A DNA stretch of 64,000 bases from Thiohalocapsa sp. PB-PSB1 (GTDB taxonomy: Bacteria > Pseudomonadota > Gammaproteobacteria > Chromatiales > Chromatiaceae). Shown here piece by piece: positions 36,433-45,975 of this stretch. The stretch's first letter is position 1. Each line of letters starts with the position of its first letter. The DNA lies in the NCBI GenBank assembly GCA_016745215.1, contig CP050890.1, positions 5,766,001 through 5,830,000 of the forward strand. The letters are read 5' to 3'. The notes under the pieces are model-generated. The model ran no database searches. It was not told the origin of the DNA and was given only the letters and a program-made list of their open reading frames with translations. The position numbers were made by a program, and so were the translations under genes.

Positions 36433-36931
36433 AGAAGCGAATTCCGGCAGTAGGTGGATTAACTCTCGAGACCTGAACACTTGGGTGCTGGTCATGTTGG
36501 GCGCGAGTATCGAACAATGGCCGAACGAATGGCCAAGGCGTTCATTGGGACAATTGCATTGCGACCGCGACTTCGACCTGGATTGGATGCAGCCCGCCCA
36601 GCGCGCTCTGCAGAACCTGTCGCGCTCAAACAGCACATCTTCCTTGGCAACAGCGATGTGCATGCGGCTCGGGTGCTGCCTGCGTAGAATGTTCGCCTAT
36701 TCATCCCAGGATGAAGTCACCCAGCATGACGTTTGATTCGCTATATTCCTTGCAGGCAGCACCCAGTAAACCTCGAGTTTCGCATGCCCCGATAGCATGT
36801 CTTTTTGATTTCGATCCCGATCCCGATAGCCTCGAGGTCGGGTTTCGCTGCGTCAAAATGGCCCTGAAATGGTATTGATTATTTTCCATCCTTTACCCGA
36901 GAGGCGAACTCGGCGCTCTCGAATTGGGCGC
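36433..36931. repeat. gene-free spacer with inverted repeats and CGATCC-type hexamers
   Basis: gggtgctgcctgc (36671-36683) and gcaggcagcaccc (36752-36764) form an inverted pair about 94 bp across. Around 36806-36850 there are tandem cgatcc hexamers. The outer arm extends to 24 bases in common, inverted, with 39821-39844. No gene is seen. Confidence 0.65.
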
Positions 36932-37546
36932 TCATTGCTTTTCGATACAATGCATCTCCGCGCCAGCAGAGCCCCAGGTGACCATGGCTTGCCCCTGATG
37001 TTCCCAAAAAGACTCATTGCGCCCCTGGTATTTGGCCCCGCTGGCGCTTGGTTGTCGATACATTAACGAGGACTGGTCGCCGCGCTCGGCGATCAGCACC
37101 GGCGGTTGGCTAGCGAAAAAAGTCACAACGATCGCATTGGCAGGATGATTGTCGCAGGCATAGAACACTGGGCCAGTGCTGGGAACAAGTCGGTATCTGG
37201 CCTGCAACTCGGCGATGCGCCGTTGATACAGATCCTGCACGCAGCCCTGCTGATCGTCGCTTTTCCAGCATTCGTCACGGCCCTTGATCCAGCCGCGTTG
37301 CCGCGCTTTCAGCATCGGTGGGTGCTCATTGCTGGCTTTCTTCAGTGCCGCCGTATACACCTCGGCGAGTTGCCGATCCAGGGCGGACAGGCCTTCGTCC
37401 TGACAAATCAACTGCTCCACGCTGCCAGCCTCCACCTGGTCGCAGGCGAACGAGGGAGACGCAGCACTCGCAGTGCCGAAACCGTGCCCGATAAATAGAA
37501 ACAATGTGCCGGTAACAAGCATCTGGCAACGATGAAATCCAAGCAT
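36932..37546 (-). CDS. periplasmic LprI (DUF1311)/MliC-type lysozyme-inhibitor-like protein
   Basis: The protein has 204 residues from the ATG at 37546, supported by AGGAGA seven bases upstream. A signal peptide (MLGFHRCQMLVTGTLFLFIG ... ASA) precedes two modules. The first is DUF1311/LprI-like (FACDQVEAGSVEQLICQDEGLS, LDRQLAEVY, RGWIKGRDECW, four Cys). The second is MliC-like (YACDNHPANAIVVTFF, RQPSASGAKY, SFWEHQGQAMVTWG, EMHCIEK), the fold of membrane-bound inhibitors of C-type lysozyme. It probably protects murein in the periplasm; inhibition itself is inferred. Confidence 0.85.
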   Translation of the reverse strand: MLGFHRCQMLVTGTLFLFIGHGFGTASAASPSFACDQVEAGSVEQLICQDEGLSALDRQLAEVYTAALKKASNEHPPMLKARQRGWIKGRDECWKSDDQQGCVQDLYQRRIAELQARYRLVPSTGPVFYACDNHPANAIVVTFFASQPPVLIAERGDQSSLMYRQPSASGAKYQGRNESFWEHQGQAMVTWGSAGAEMHCIEKQ

Positions 37547-37771
37547 AGTCGATTCTCCTGACAGCACTGTTTGCGACACGCGCATTTCCAGTCGCACTTT
37601 ATCAATGATTGCCCCAGCCCGCCGCGGAACTCGGGGTAGGTTGACTGCCATCAATGTGAAGCAGCACCTGCTGTGGGAACTTGGTATATGGCTCGAATCG
37701 CATCAACACCCTGATCTGTCATTCACCCATTTTGCACATTCACATCTCACTCATTACAGATTGCTGACGAC

Positions 37772-38725
37772 ATGGCGCTGTCTGATCTGGTCAATACCTT
37801 TGGCACCGACCTGCTGCACCGTTATGGCGCGCGGGTACATAAACTGGCATTGCATGCCGGCTTCACCTGCCCGAATCGTGACGGCAGCAAGGGGCGAGGT
37901 GGCTGCACATTCTGCAACAATGTGTCCTTCAGCCCCGGCGCGACCGGCGCGCCATCGCTGGCGGAGCAGATCGCGGCGGGCCGGGCGGTGGTGCTCAAAC
38001 GCACCGGGGCTCGGCGGTTTCTGGCCTATTTCCAGGCCTACACCAATACCTACGATGATGTGCAGCGTCTTGGCGCATTGTACAGACAGGCACTGACGGA
38101 GCCGGACGTGATCGGCTTGTCCGTCGGTACCCGCCCAGACTGTGTGCCGGATGCGGTGCTGGATCTGCTCGCCGGATTGCGCGCCGAGGGCTACGAAATT
38201 TGGCTCGAGCTGGGCCTGCAATCGGCCTTCGACCACACGCTGGATCGGGTCAACCGCGGCCATCACTTCAGCGACTACCGTCGAGCCGTGCGCGCCGCAC
38301 GGCTGCGCGGGTTACCGGTCTGCACGCATCTGATCATCGGCCTGCCAGGCGAGGGTCGCGATGCAGCGCTTGGCAGCCTGGAGCGAGTGCTTGATCTCGG
38401 GACCGACGGGCTGAAATTGCACCCGCTGCATGTCGTCCAGCACACCTCGTTGGCCCACCAATGGCGTCGCGGCGGCTACCAACCCCTGAGCTTGGATTCT
38501 TATATCGGGATAGCCGCGGACCTGATCGAACGCACACCCGCCGACATCGTCTACCACCGGGTCACCGGCACCGCCAGCCGCGATATCCTGCTCGCCCCGG
38601 AATGGTGCTCGAAAAAATGGATTGTATTGAACGGCATCGAGCGCGAGCTGGCGCGCCGCGGCAGCCGCCAGGGCACACTGGCGGGAGAACAGCCGAGGCT
38701 TGCTTGCGCGGGTCTGATCGGCTAG
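37772..38725 (+). CDS. yhcC: TIGR01212-family radical SAM protein (YhcC-like)
   Basis: The protein has 317 residues. The cysteine cluster CPNRDGSKGRGGCTFCNN is the diagnostic extended [4Fe-4S]-binding motif of the family. It is followed by GARRFLAYFQAYTNTYDD, GLSVGTRPDCVPDAVLDLL, ELGLQSAFDHTLDRVNRGH and THLIIGLPGEGRD. The molecular function of YhcC is not known; the fold predicts SAM-dependent radical chemistry. No partner gene is adjacent. Confidence 0.92.
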   Translation: MALSDLVNTFGTDLLHRYGARVHKLALHAGFTCPNRDGSKGRGGCTFCNNVSFSPGATGAPSLAEQIAAGRAVVLKRTGARRFLAYFQAYTNTYDDVQRLGALYRQALTEPDVIGLSVGTRPDCVPDAVLDLLAGLRAEGYEIWLELGLQSAFDHTLDRVNRGHHFSDYRRAVRAARLRGLPVCTHLIIGLPGEGRDAALGSLERVLDLGTDGLKLHPLHVVQHTSLAHQWRRGGYQPLSLDSYIGIAADLIERTPADIVYHRVTGTASRDILLAPEWCSKKWIVLNGIERELARRGSRQGTLAGEQPRLACAGLIG

Positions 38726-38979
38726 AACGCACAACGAGGCAATTGCAGCACAGCAGCAGCATCCCAGTGCTGCCGGCGATTTTGTCATTTTCGTTGGCGC
38801 TTTTCACTGCTAGCGATGAATTGGGAGGGTGCTGCCTGCAAAAAATGCAAGGATTCACCGCAGAGACCCAGCGTGCTCAAAGGGGCCAAGGCGCCTTGTC
38901 CGCAAGCCGACCTTGACCAGGTGATGGTGCAGAAACAAGCTAAACAGGTTTTTGGCTTGGGTGTTGCTTGCCGACTCAT

Positions 38980-39404
38980 TCGGTACCGCTATCGGCGTCG
39001 GTATCGAACCGACCAACCCATCCACCAAGCTCCTCGCTGAGCGCGTAGCCACCCTGTCCGAGCTTCGTGAGCGTGGCCACAGGACGATCGAGCAGTGCCC
39101 TTTGCTTGCTGTTGTCGTCTGCGCACAACGCTTCGCACACCAGCGAGCACGTCCTGAATCGCAGCGCACTCCAGCGCCGAGCCTCGTACGCTTTCAAACG
39201 ACCGGCGTCGATCCCCGCTCGTCGCTTTGCCGTTACCTTCGGCCATGTTCAGCGCGATGGCCTGCGATGCGCACCTACGATGCACACAGGCGTTGATCCT
39301 TCGGGTTACGCTGCCCTTTTACATGCTCGCAGTCGCGCTATGGCCCAGCCGACAGACTCGATGGCCGCACGCTCTACGTCGAGCTTCTCATGACCGAATG
39401 GCAT
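38980..39404 (-). pseudogene. four-helix-bundle (23S rRNA intervening-sequence, S23) protein, frameshifted
   Basis: Three frames carry consecutive pieces of the family: HEKLDVERAAIESVGWAIAR from the ATG at 39404, IALNMAEGNGKATSGDRRRS plus GSALECAAIQDVL around 39260-39150, and DRPVATLTKLGQ near the end. At least two frameshifts and a stop (39306) separate them. Intact members are about 120 residues and form pentameric helical bundles; some are encoded within 23S rRNA intervening sequences, others stand alone as here. Confidence 0.82.
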
Positions 39405-39723
39405 AGGGCGTTTTCTCTCTCGATTCCGATTCCGATAGCAACCCCGACCCCGATTGCACTCCGCCGATGTCTGGATAGCGTTGTATAGGTTATTCATGAA
39501 CCGCTACCAGCCGTGGGAGCCAGCTTAGGGCGACCCGGCAAATGATGCCAGCGGAGCGGACGCGAGCGCCGCACCTTTCCCGGGAGCAAGGCTGTAGGCC
39601 ACTATCTTCTCGGCAAATTAACTGAAGATATCCCAGGGTGCAACCCGCCCAACGCGATTTGATCGGGATTGGGATTGGGATCGAGAAGACATGATATCAG
39701 GGCGTGAGAAACCTGATGGTTAC

Positions 39724-39775
39724 TGGGCGGATGTCTACTGGGCGGATGTCTACTGGGCGGATGTCTACTGGGCGC
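39724..39775. repeat. 15-bp tandem repeat, three full copies plus partial
   Basis: tactgggcggatgtc occurs three times head to tail, followed by tactgggcg. It is not within a recognisable gene. Confidence 0.85.
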
Positions 39776-39884
39776 TGCCTTCAAAGAACATGAATCAAAC
39801 TTCATTCTAGTTGAACAGCTGAACATTCTACGCAGGCAGCACCCAACTGGAACGTTAATGACCTCATCAACGTCAAATCAATAA

Positions 39885-42800
39885 TCAATCCAATCCCTCT
39901 AACACACGCCAAACCTTGCGGTAGACATCGCCTTCGCGTTGGCCGAGAGCTTCCTGCCAGGCACCTTGATCCAGGCCGCGTAGCCGGGTGCGAACCTGTG
40001 CTAGTGGCTTAATGGCGATGTTGCCCATACTGTCCGCCAGCCGGGGGGCGGCAGAGCGCGGAACCCCAAGCAGACGTAAGGCAACGGCATCATCGCTGCC
40101 AACGCCGTAGAACACTCGTGACGGAAGATTGCTCAGCGCATTCAGCTGCTTCTCGGGCAAGTCGCAGCCAGTGATGGAGAGCAAGGCTCCCAAACCCCAG
40201 GCTGCCGATTGCGTCAGCTTGCCGAACAGGTTCTGTCCGCAGTTGGTCAGCGCCGCGGTGAGATCGTCGTCTCCGGTCTTGAACCAGGTTTCGGCGATCT
40301 GCGGCAGTGTCGCTCCATTAACCCAGTCCTTGACAATCATGGCCAACTTGTCGCCATCGCCGTCGCCCCCTCCAGTCGCCGCCTTCAGGTTCTCTCGCAG
40401 CTCGGGAACCCGCAGTAGGACGCCCATCATGTTTTGGAGCTCGTTGTCCTGTTTGCTGAACAGCCTGTCCTTGTCCCAGGAATCGGCGGAGACATTACAT
40501 TCGCGTGCGGCTTTCAGAACCGTTTTGACGGTTTGCAGAGAAAATCCAGTGCTGTCGACTAGTTTCAGCGGCTGCCCGGGCTCCCCGAGATAGGCGGAGT
40601 AAGCATGCACCCCGTCCAACAGCCGGCTCGCAAGGCCAACATGCTGGGCTCGCAAGCGATCGAATCCGAAGGTGCCGCGCAGAATCTGCTCGATCTCGTC
40701 GGCAAACCCTTCTGGCTGCCCCATCTGCCGGTAGGTGTGTGCAAGATACTGGACGAAGGCAGACCATTTCGGATGGCTGTAAACGATTCCCCTGAGATCG
40801 CCGAGCTGGTCGGCGGCATCAGTGGCGAGCGCGATCAGCGCCGAGTTGAGATCGCCGGTTTGGCGATTAATGAAGATGCGCAGCCGGTCCGCTTTCGCTT
40901 GATTGGCTGCAACCAAAGCGACGACACCCAGAGAGCCTTGCCCGATCCGTCCAGCCCGTCCCGCGATGTTCCAGAAGTCCTCGGGCGGCATATCCATTCC
41001 ATAGGGGTACTGATGTGAGGCCAGTACGACGCCGGTCACCGGAAAGTTTACGCCTTGTGCGATGGTCGTGGTGGCCACTAGGAAGCTCAGCTCGTCCTCC
41101 TCGAATAGCCACTCCATGAGTGCACACACATCTTCAGAAAGTCCCGCGTGATGGATGCCGATGCCGTGGGCCAGGAGATCCTGCAGGGGAAAGTCCGTCC
41201 CCATCTCCAGATCCAGAAACGCAAGGACGAGCCCGATCCGTTCGCTCATTGCTTGGCGCCTGTTGGCGTCGATGCGGAGCTTGTCCGCCAATGACCAGAC
41301 CCAATCGGGACGTTGGTGCATGACGATGACAGGACCCCGGCGCTGCATCTGTTGCGCGGTTACGGCGGCGAGCGTGCCCTGATCGCTGACCTTGCTGAAG
41401 GTGGCTGCTATCTGGTCGGACTTTGGGAATCGCAGCAGCTCGTCTACGGTCAATGTCTGGCGCGTGGTGTGTTGAGTCTTCATGCGCAGGCTGTAGTTAT
41501 AGCTTCGTCCATTGATCCGCTCGCCTTTCTCTGGTTCGACGATGCCGATGACGCGATCATTCGGCTGCCAATCCAAGGCAAGGCTGACGTCCTCGGAATT
41601 GGCCCCGCCGAGCCAGCGGGCAACCTCCCGCGCGTTGCTGATGAAGGGGGTGAGCAACAGGAACTGGGCACGTTGGCACTCGCTGTTGATGGTCGCGAGC
41701 AGCAGCTCGAGCTTGAGGCCGCGATTGAAATGGCTCAGGTTGTGGGCCTCATCGACGACGACGAGCGTCAGGGGACGATCGATCTCGGCCTCCCAGCCCT
41801 GCCGGAGCATCAGGTCCAGCTTCTCCGGCGTGGTGACGAGCACTCGGAATGCCGCCGAGGGGTCGCTCTGCCGGAGTAGCTCGGCCTCGATGTTGTCGAC
41901 CTCGATGGCGGGGCTGACTTGCTCTACGACGATGTCGAGCGGCTCGAACTCCTTGCGCAGGCGCCGGGCAATCTGGTTGACCAGGGTCCGGGTCGGGGCC
42001 AGATAGGCAACCCAGCCGCGCTCCATCTCGAACTGGTTCAGTGCTTGGAGGATGCGGAACTGGGCAATCAGGGTCTTGCCGCTCGAAGTGGGCAGGCTGA
42101 CGACGACCGCACGCCTGCTGGAACCAAGCAACCCCCTCTCTGCGAGCGTTCGGCGCTGGGGCGGCAGCACGTCGAAAATGGCTCGGTCGCCTCGCCCACG
42201 ATCAACCAGGGTTCGAACAAACTGGGTGACCCGAGAGTTGACGGCCCGGGTGACAGTCCAGATCGAGTTCTCGGCCATTTGCTCGGCTGACGCAGCCAGG
42301 AGCCGACTGAGCGGTTCCAGATCAAGCATCTGAGCGTGCTGGCAGATCGTGAGGACCCGGTCGAAGTGGGTCTCCAGCAGCTGTTGGATCTGGTACTTGC
42401 CGTCCACCACGCCGTCGGTGATGTAGAGGGCAAGGATCTCTGCGGCCTTCGCCAGGTGGTACAGGCCGATCAGCTCCAGCGCGGCGGCCTTGGCCATTGC
42501 GGGATCTTGGCCTTCGAGATACTGCTGCTCGAATTCGGTCTGGGCGTCACGCAGTCGGGCCACGCCTTCGAGCACCGCATCCCGATCCGTCCATCCCCGC
42601 TTGCGAATCAGACGGAGCCAGACGTCCAAGATGGTCGACCAGGTCTGGGTACGCCAATCGGCGGTTTCCGGCGCAAGCTCCGGCCACGGCTCCTCGCTGA
42701 GCCAACGGGCGGCGTCCGCGCCTTTGTCGCCCAAGACGGCGAGCGCACCGCCGCGCAGCAAAAAAGCTGCTGCCTCCACCGAATCTGTCGGTCTAGGAAG

Positions 42801-43049
42801 CGCCCGTAACAATCGGAAGGCGTCGGCAGCACACAGCCGGAGATCCCGTTGCGCTTGCTCATCGTCGTTGTCTGCTGCCGACAGCAAATCGAGAACCGCA
42901 AGCTCCAACGCTTCCGCGGCTCGTGCAATGAGCTGCGTGTCTTCGTCGAGGGACCGCTCGAGCAGTTCACGATGGATCTGAGCCCGACTGGCCTGCCGCA
43001 AGGCATCCGCTCTGGTCGGGGCAATCAGATCGAGCAACCGCCCGCTCAT
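39885..43049 (-). CDS. SF2 DEAH-type helicase, Hachiman HamB-like
   Basis: The protein has 1,054 residues. Helicase motifs in order: motif I LPTSSGKT (about 321), the Ia region YLAPTRTLVNQ, motif II DEAH in VVVDEAHNL (about 434), HHAGLS and TTTIAQGVNFP (motif V) and motif VI IAGRAGRIGQG (about 700). The long N-terminal helical region and C-terminal extension have no motif I recognise. The start overlaps the stop of the nuclease-like gene by four bases (ATGA), so the two are translationally coupled. In Hachiman, HamB is the helicase that controls the nuclease HamA; the gene order and sizes fit, but other nuclease-helicase defence pairs are possible. Confidence 0.78.
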   Translation of the reverse strand: MSGRLLDLIAPTRADALRQASRAQIHRELLERSLDEDTQLIARAAEALELAVLDLLSAADNDDEQAQRDLRLCAADAFRLLRALPRPTDSVEAAAFLLRGGALAVLGDKGADAARWLSEEPWPELAPETADWRTQTWSTILDVWLRLIRKRGWTDRDAVLEGVARLRDAQTEFEQQYLEGQDPAMAKAAALELIGLYHLAKAAEILALYITDGVVDGKYQIQQLLETHFDRVLTICQHAQMLDLEPLSRLLAASAEQMAENSIWTVTRAVNSRVTQFVRTLVDRGRGDRAIFDVLPPQRRTLAERGLLGSSRRAVVVSLPTSSGKTLIAQFRILQALNQFEMERGWVAYLAPTRTLVNQIARRLRKEFEPLDIVVEQVSPAIEVDNIEAELLRQSDPSAAFRVLVTTPEKLDLMLRQGWEAEIDRPLTLVVVDEAHNLSHFNRGLKLELLLATINSECQRAQFLLLTPFISNAREVARWLGGANSEDVSLALDWQPNDRVIGIVEPEKGERINGRSYNYSLRMKTQHTTRQTLTVDELLRFPKSDQIAATFSKVSDQGTLAAVTAQQMQRRGPVIVMHQRPDWVWSLADKLRIDANRRQAMSERIGLVLAFLDLEMGTDFPLQDLLAHGIGIHHAGLSEDVCALMEWLFEEDELSFLVATTTIAQGVNFPVTGVVLASHQYPYGMDMPPEDFWNIAGRAGRIGQGSLGVVALVAANQAKADRLRIFINRQTGDLNSALIALATDAADQLGDLRGIVYSHPKWSAFVQYLAHTYRQMGQPEGFADEIEQILRGTFGFDRLRAQHVGLASRLLDGVHAYSAYLGEPGQPLKLVDSTGFSLQTVKTVLKAARECNVSADSWDKDRLFSKQDNELQNMMGVLLRVPELRENLKAATGGGDGDGDKLAMIVKDWVNGATLPQIAETWFKTGDDDLTAALTNCGQNLFGKLTQSAAWGLGALLSITGCDLPEKQLNALSNLPSRVFYGVGSDDAVALRLLGVPRSAAPRLADSMGNIAIKPLAQVRTRLRGLDQGAWQEALGQREGDVYRKVWRVLEGLD

Positions 43050-43840
43050 GGCTTGCCTCCCGACATGCGCACCGGCAAGTCAGCGATGGTGCAAGGCAAG
43101 TAGAGCGCAATGAGTTGGTAGCGGGTTGGCTCTTGTAGGGAGCCGGCCAGCGTCTTGGCGCGCGCGCTTAGATCAAGCTCGTCCGGCTGAATGTCACGAA
43201 TCAGGACTCCAAAGAGCGCGACCGCTCGATTCCCTGATTCCAATAGCAACCCGACCGCCGAGTCAAACGATGCTTCGTGCTCCGTACTGTGGCACCTGGG
43301 CTGGAGCCATTTGAGTAATTGCCCAATGAGCGTCAGGTTGTGTGCAAGCTCGTCGAGCTGGTGTTTCATGCCACTTCGCCCGCTCATGGCATTGGGCGGA
43401 GTGTTCTTGTCACTTGATGTCTTGACCTCTCCCAGGGCCAACCGGACCACGTCCCCTTCTACTTGGAATCCGACCAGATCGGCGCCTGGCAGGCTGGCCT
43501 TCGGGGTACGTTTGTCCCGCTCCATGTTCCATGGCCAGACGACATTATGCGCCTGCTGTAGATGCGCCTCCGCCATGGCTTCACCGATCGCCCAGCCCCG
43601 CTCTTCCGGCACCTCGGCCGCAAGAATGGCACCCAGGCTGTCGCGCTTGAAACCTGTGTTGGCCAAGCCTCGCAGATGGGCCTCGAAATCGTCCGCGCCT
43701 TCGGTGTCGTGAAGTCTAGCTTCGACTTCGCTGCACAGAAAGGCATTGAATGCATCGTCAGCCTCTGACTGCAACCCTCGCCAGCCGACCTGACCTTGCG
43801 CTCCTTCATAGCACAGACTGCTGAACGCGATGCCGGTCAT
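43046..43840 (-). CDS. PD-(D/E)XK-like nuclease, Hachiman HamA-like (DUF1837-type)
   Basis: The protein has 264 residues. A restriction-nuclease core is visible: Asp121 in LPGADLVGF, then Glu138 and Lys140 in LALGEVKTSS, the spacing expected of a PD-(D/E)XK active site. Downstream is a helical segment (MKHQLDELAHNLTLIGQLLK) and a C-terminal GNRAVALFGVLIRD strand. It lies directly upstream of, and overlaps, a large SF2 helicase, as HamA does with HamB. Family assignment rests on this layout and recall of DUF1837, not on an alignment. Expected activity is DNA cleavage upon phage infection. Confidence 0.65.
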   Translation of the reverse strand: MTGIAFSSLCYEGAQGQVGWRGLQSEADDAFNAFLCSEVEARLHDTEGADDFEAHLRGLANTGFKRDSLGAILAAEVPEERGWAIGEAMAEAHLQQAHNVVWPWNMERDKRTPKASLPGADLVGFQVEGDVVRLALGEVKTSSDKNTPPNAMSGRSGMKHQLDELAHNLTLIGQLLKWLQPRCHSTEHEASFDSAVGLLLESGNRAVALFGVLIRDIQPDELDLSARAKTLAGSLQEPTRYQLIALYLPCTIADLPVRMSGGKP

Positions 43841-44877
43841 GATTCGAACATTGCAGATTGATGTTTATTCATTGCAGATTAGAACACCGAATTGTCTTTA
43901 TCAATTATCAATCATAAAATCAGCAATCAACAATGACGAAGTACGCAATAACCTCGAAGCCGTCGATACCCTGGAAGTTGTCGTTGCTCAGAATGCTGCC
44001 ATTTACTCGCGTCCGCGCAGCTCGGCGTGCTCGATCAGTTCTGATTCCAGCGGCGCTGTCGCCGCAGCGGCGCAAGCGCGGGTTTGGTCGTTTATCAATT
44101 AGTAGAATGCAGCTCTTAGCGATTAAAAAATCAAGTTTTTTTGGGGATATATCAGGGTTTGCCCTTGGGTATACACAGAACTTCTACAGCAGAAACAGCG
44201 ACTTGCCGAAGCGCAACGTCTCAGACGCCTGCCACAGTGGAGATCGAATCTCTAACCCGCTGATTGTTAGAGGCGATTCGTGGGGATACCTGAGGGTCTG
44301 TCCCGGTTTTCCTCGGCTTTCCTCCTTTAATCCAGCCCTTTCAAGGTGCGTAAAAAAACATTATGAATCAGTCTCCTAGCGTTAAGGGCTCGCAGGCATT
44401 CGCAGCCGCTTGCCAGCTTGTCGGAAAGCAAACACCGCAAAATCATTGCTGTTGCGACCGTACACGTATCAGCACCTTGAAAGGGCTGCTTCTTTAATGC
44501 TGATCGTCGAACCGCGCGTCGGTCTGCGGCCGGTTCACATTGAACCGCGGGCGCAGAAACACCAATCAGATGCTTAGTCACGGTGCAAAAACAACCTGGA
44601 CAGGTAGGGTGGAACAAGCGCAGCGGTTCCAGCTCTTCCACGAACAGCCCGTTCACGTTGTTTTTGAACTGTTACTTAGCCCCTAATGACCAAGCCGAGA
44701 TACGAAGCTACGAAGCCCAGGCTGATGTCCATAAGAACAGTCACCCTAAGAAACTTATTTGAACCAATGGGTTAAAGAAAAATGCCAGTAATATGTCTAA
44801 CTTATTCAACATTCTGGTCTTTCCCCATATTCCCTGCTATATCCCCTTGCTGATCCGTACAAGGAGTAACGGCAACG
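43841..44877. other. spacer of about 1 kb, possible gene remnants
   Basis: No intact gene is supported. Read on the minus strand near 43930-44010, SILSNDNFQGIDGFEVIAY faintly resembles the C-terminus of PIN-domain toxins, so a decayed vapC is possible. The region 44100-44877 shows nothing recognisable apart from a good ribosome site (aaggag) before 44878. Confidence 0.3.
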
Positions 44878-45147
44878 ATGAACGATAGCAATCCTCCGGT
44901 CTTGTACCGCAATGATGTTTGGTCCCTGGACGACGACTTCGGCCTCGGCGCCGCCGGCGATCAGGTCGCGCGCATGGCCTTGGAGGTCGACCCACCCTTC
45001 ACCGTCGGCGTCACCGGGAAATGGGGCTGCGGCAAGACCAGCGTCATGCGCCGCGCCTTCGCGACCCTAGGCGGCGAGCCGATCCAGCAGCCGTTGATGT
45101 TCAGCGACAGCGCCGGGCTGGAGAGCCATGGCGAAAACTGGGAGTAA
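44878..45147 (+). pseudogene. KAP-type P-loop ATPase, truncated after 89 residues by an insertion element
   Basis: The N-terminus (LDDDFGLGAAGDQVARMAL ... PPFTVGVTGKWGCGKTSVMR) is typical of KAP-family NTPases, with Walker A GKWGCGKT. The frame runs into the left end of the IS66-like element at 45144, where the first bases of the IS supply a TAA stop. Intact members are several hundred residues with Walker B and often membrane segments, all missing here. No continuation is found on the far side of the element, so DNA was lost or rearranged. Anti-phage roles are known for KAP ATPases. Confidence 0.8.
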
Positions 45148-45288
45148 CTATTCAGGGGTACTTCGCTGACCCACCCGGCGGAACCAAACCAGAGTCACAC
45201 CCACCGAATCTCCCCCTACATCCGCTCTTGACATCATAGAAAATCCTGCCTATGCTGTGATCCATCCTCAGTAGCATGTGACGCAGTC

Positions 45289-45975
45289 ATGAGCAACTAC
45301 TTCGGTTCCAAAGCGACGTCAGGCCTGTGTCAGCCGATCATTGCCCTGATGCCGCCGCACGACACCTATATCGAGACCCATCTCGGGGGTGGGGCGATCA
45401 TGCAGCGCAAGCCACCGGCGTTGCGCAACATTGCCATCGATCTCGATCCTGCGCCACTGGCCCGGTTCGCGTGTGGCTATCCGGTCGAGAAGGTACATGG
45501 CTGCGCGCATCGGTTTTTGCGGGAGTTCGACTTTCACGGTCGTGAACTGCTCTACTGCGATCCGCCGTATCTGCAGCAAACCCGCCGCTCCGCGCGCCGT
45601 TATCGGTTCGACTATGAGGAACACGATCATGTCGCGCTGCTGGACCTGCTCAGGTCACTGCCCTGTTCGGTGATCCTCTCCGGCTACCCCTCGGTGCTCT
45701 ACGACGAGTTGCTGGGGGACTGGCGTACCCTGGAGCTACAGGTGATGAACCAGGCCGGGGTCAGAACCGAGAAGCTGTGGTTCAACTTCGCCCCGGATCG
45801 GGTGCACTGGCCCGCCTATGCCGGGCGCAACTTCACCCACCGCCAGAGCATCAAGCGCAAGGCAGCGAGTTGGGGGCGACGCTATCAGGCCATGCCTCCT
45901 GCCGAACGCCTGGCCGTACTCGCCTCGATCATGGCCGTGGAGGCAGGTGAGCGCTTTGAGTCGCCCGACCCATGA
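45289..45975 (+). CDS. D12-class DNA adenine methyltransferase, passenger of the IS66-like element
   Basis: The protein has 228 residues. The SAM-binding motif YIETHLGGGAIMQRK (a variant of the FxGxG class motif) and the catalytic DPPY in LLYCDPPYLQQT are in the order of Dam-type N6-adenine methylases, along with N-terminal YFGSK. The gene lies entirely inside the terminal repeats of the IS, and its stop overlaps the transposase start by four bases (ATGA), so the two are co-expressed. A role in methylating element ends or regulating transposition is a guess. Confidence 0.85.
   Translation: MSNYFGSKATSGLCQPIIALMPPHDTYIETHLGGGAIMQRKPPALRNIAIDLDPAPLARFACGYPVEKVHGCAHRFLREFDFHGRELLYCDPPYLQQTRRSARRYRFDYEEHDHVALLDLLRSLPCSVILSGYPSVLYDELLGDWRTLELQVMNQAGVRTEKLWFNFAPDRVHWPAYAGRNFTHRQSIKRKAASWGRRYQAMPPAERLAVLASIMAVEAGERFESPDP

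Larger units (their letters stand above)
38827..39844. repeat. 1-kb segment bounded by inverted repeats, enclosing an S23 pseudogene
   Basis: gggtgctgcctgc at 38827-38839 and gcaggcagcaccc at 39832-39844 are exact inverted 13-mers. The right copy is part of a 24-base stretch (39821-39844) that recurs inverted at 36671-36694. Inside lie the decayed four-helix-bundle gene, CGATTCC-type hexamers (39419-39455 and 39656-39690) and a 15-bp tandem repeat. This may be a mobile or duplicated cassette. Confidence 0.6.

Noticed and set aside
43930..44010. PIN-domain toxin (vapC) gene
   Set aside because: Only a short C-terminal resemblance with stops around it; kept as a possible remnant in the spacer note.
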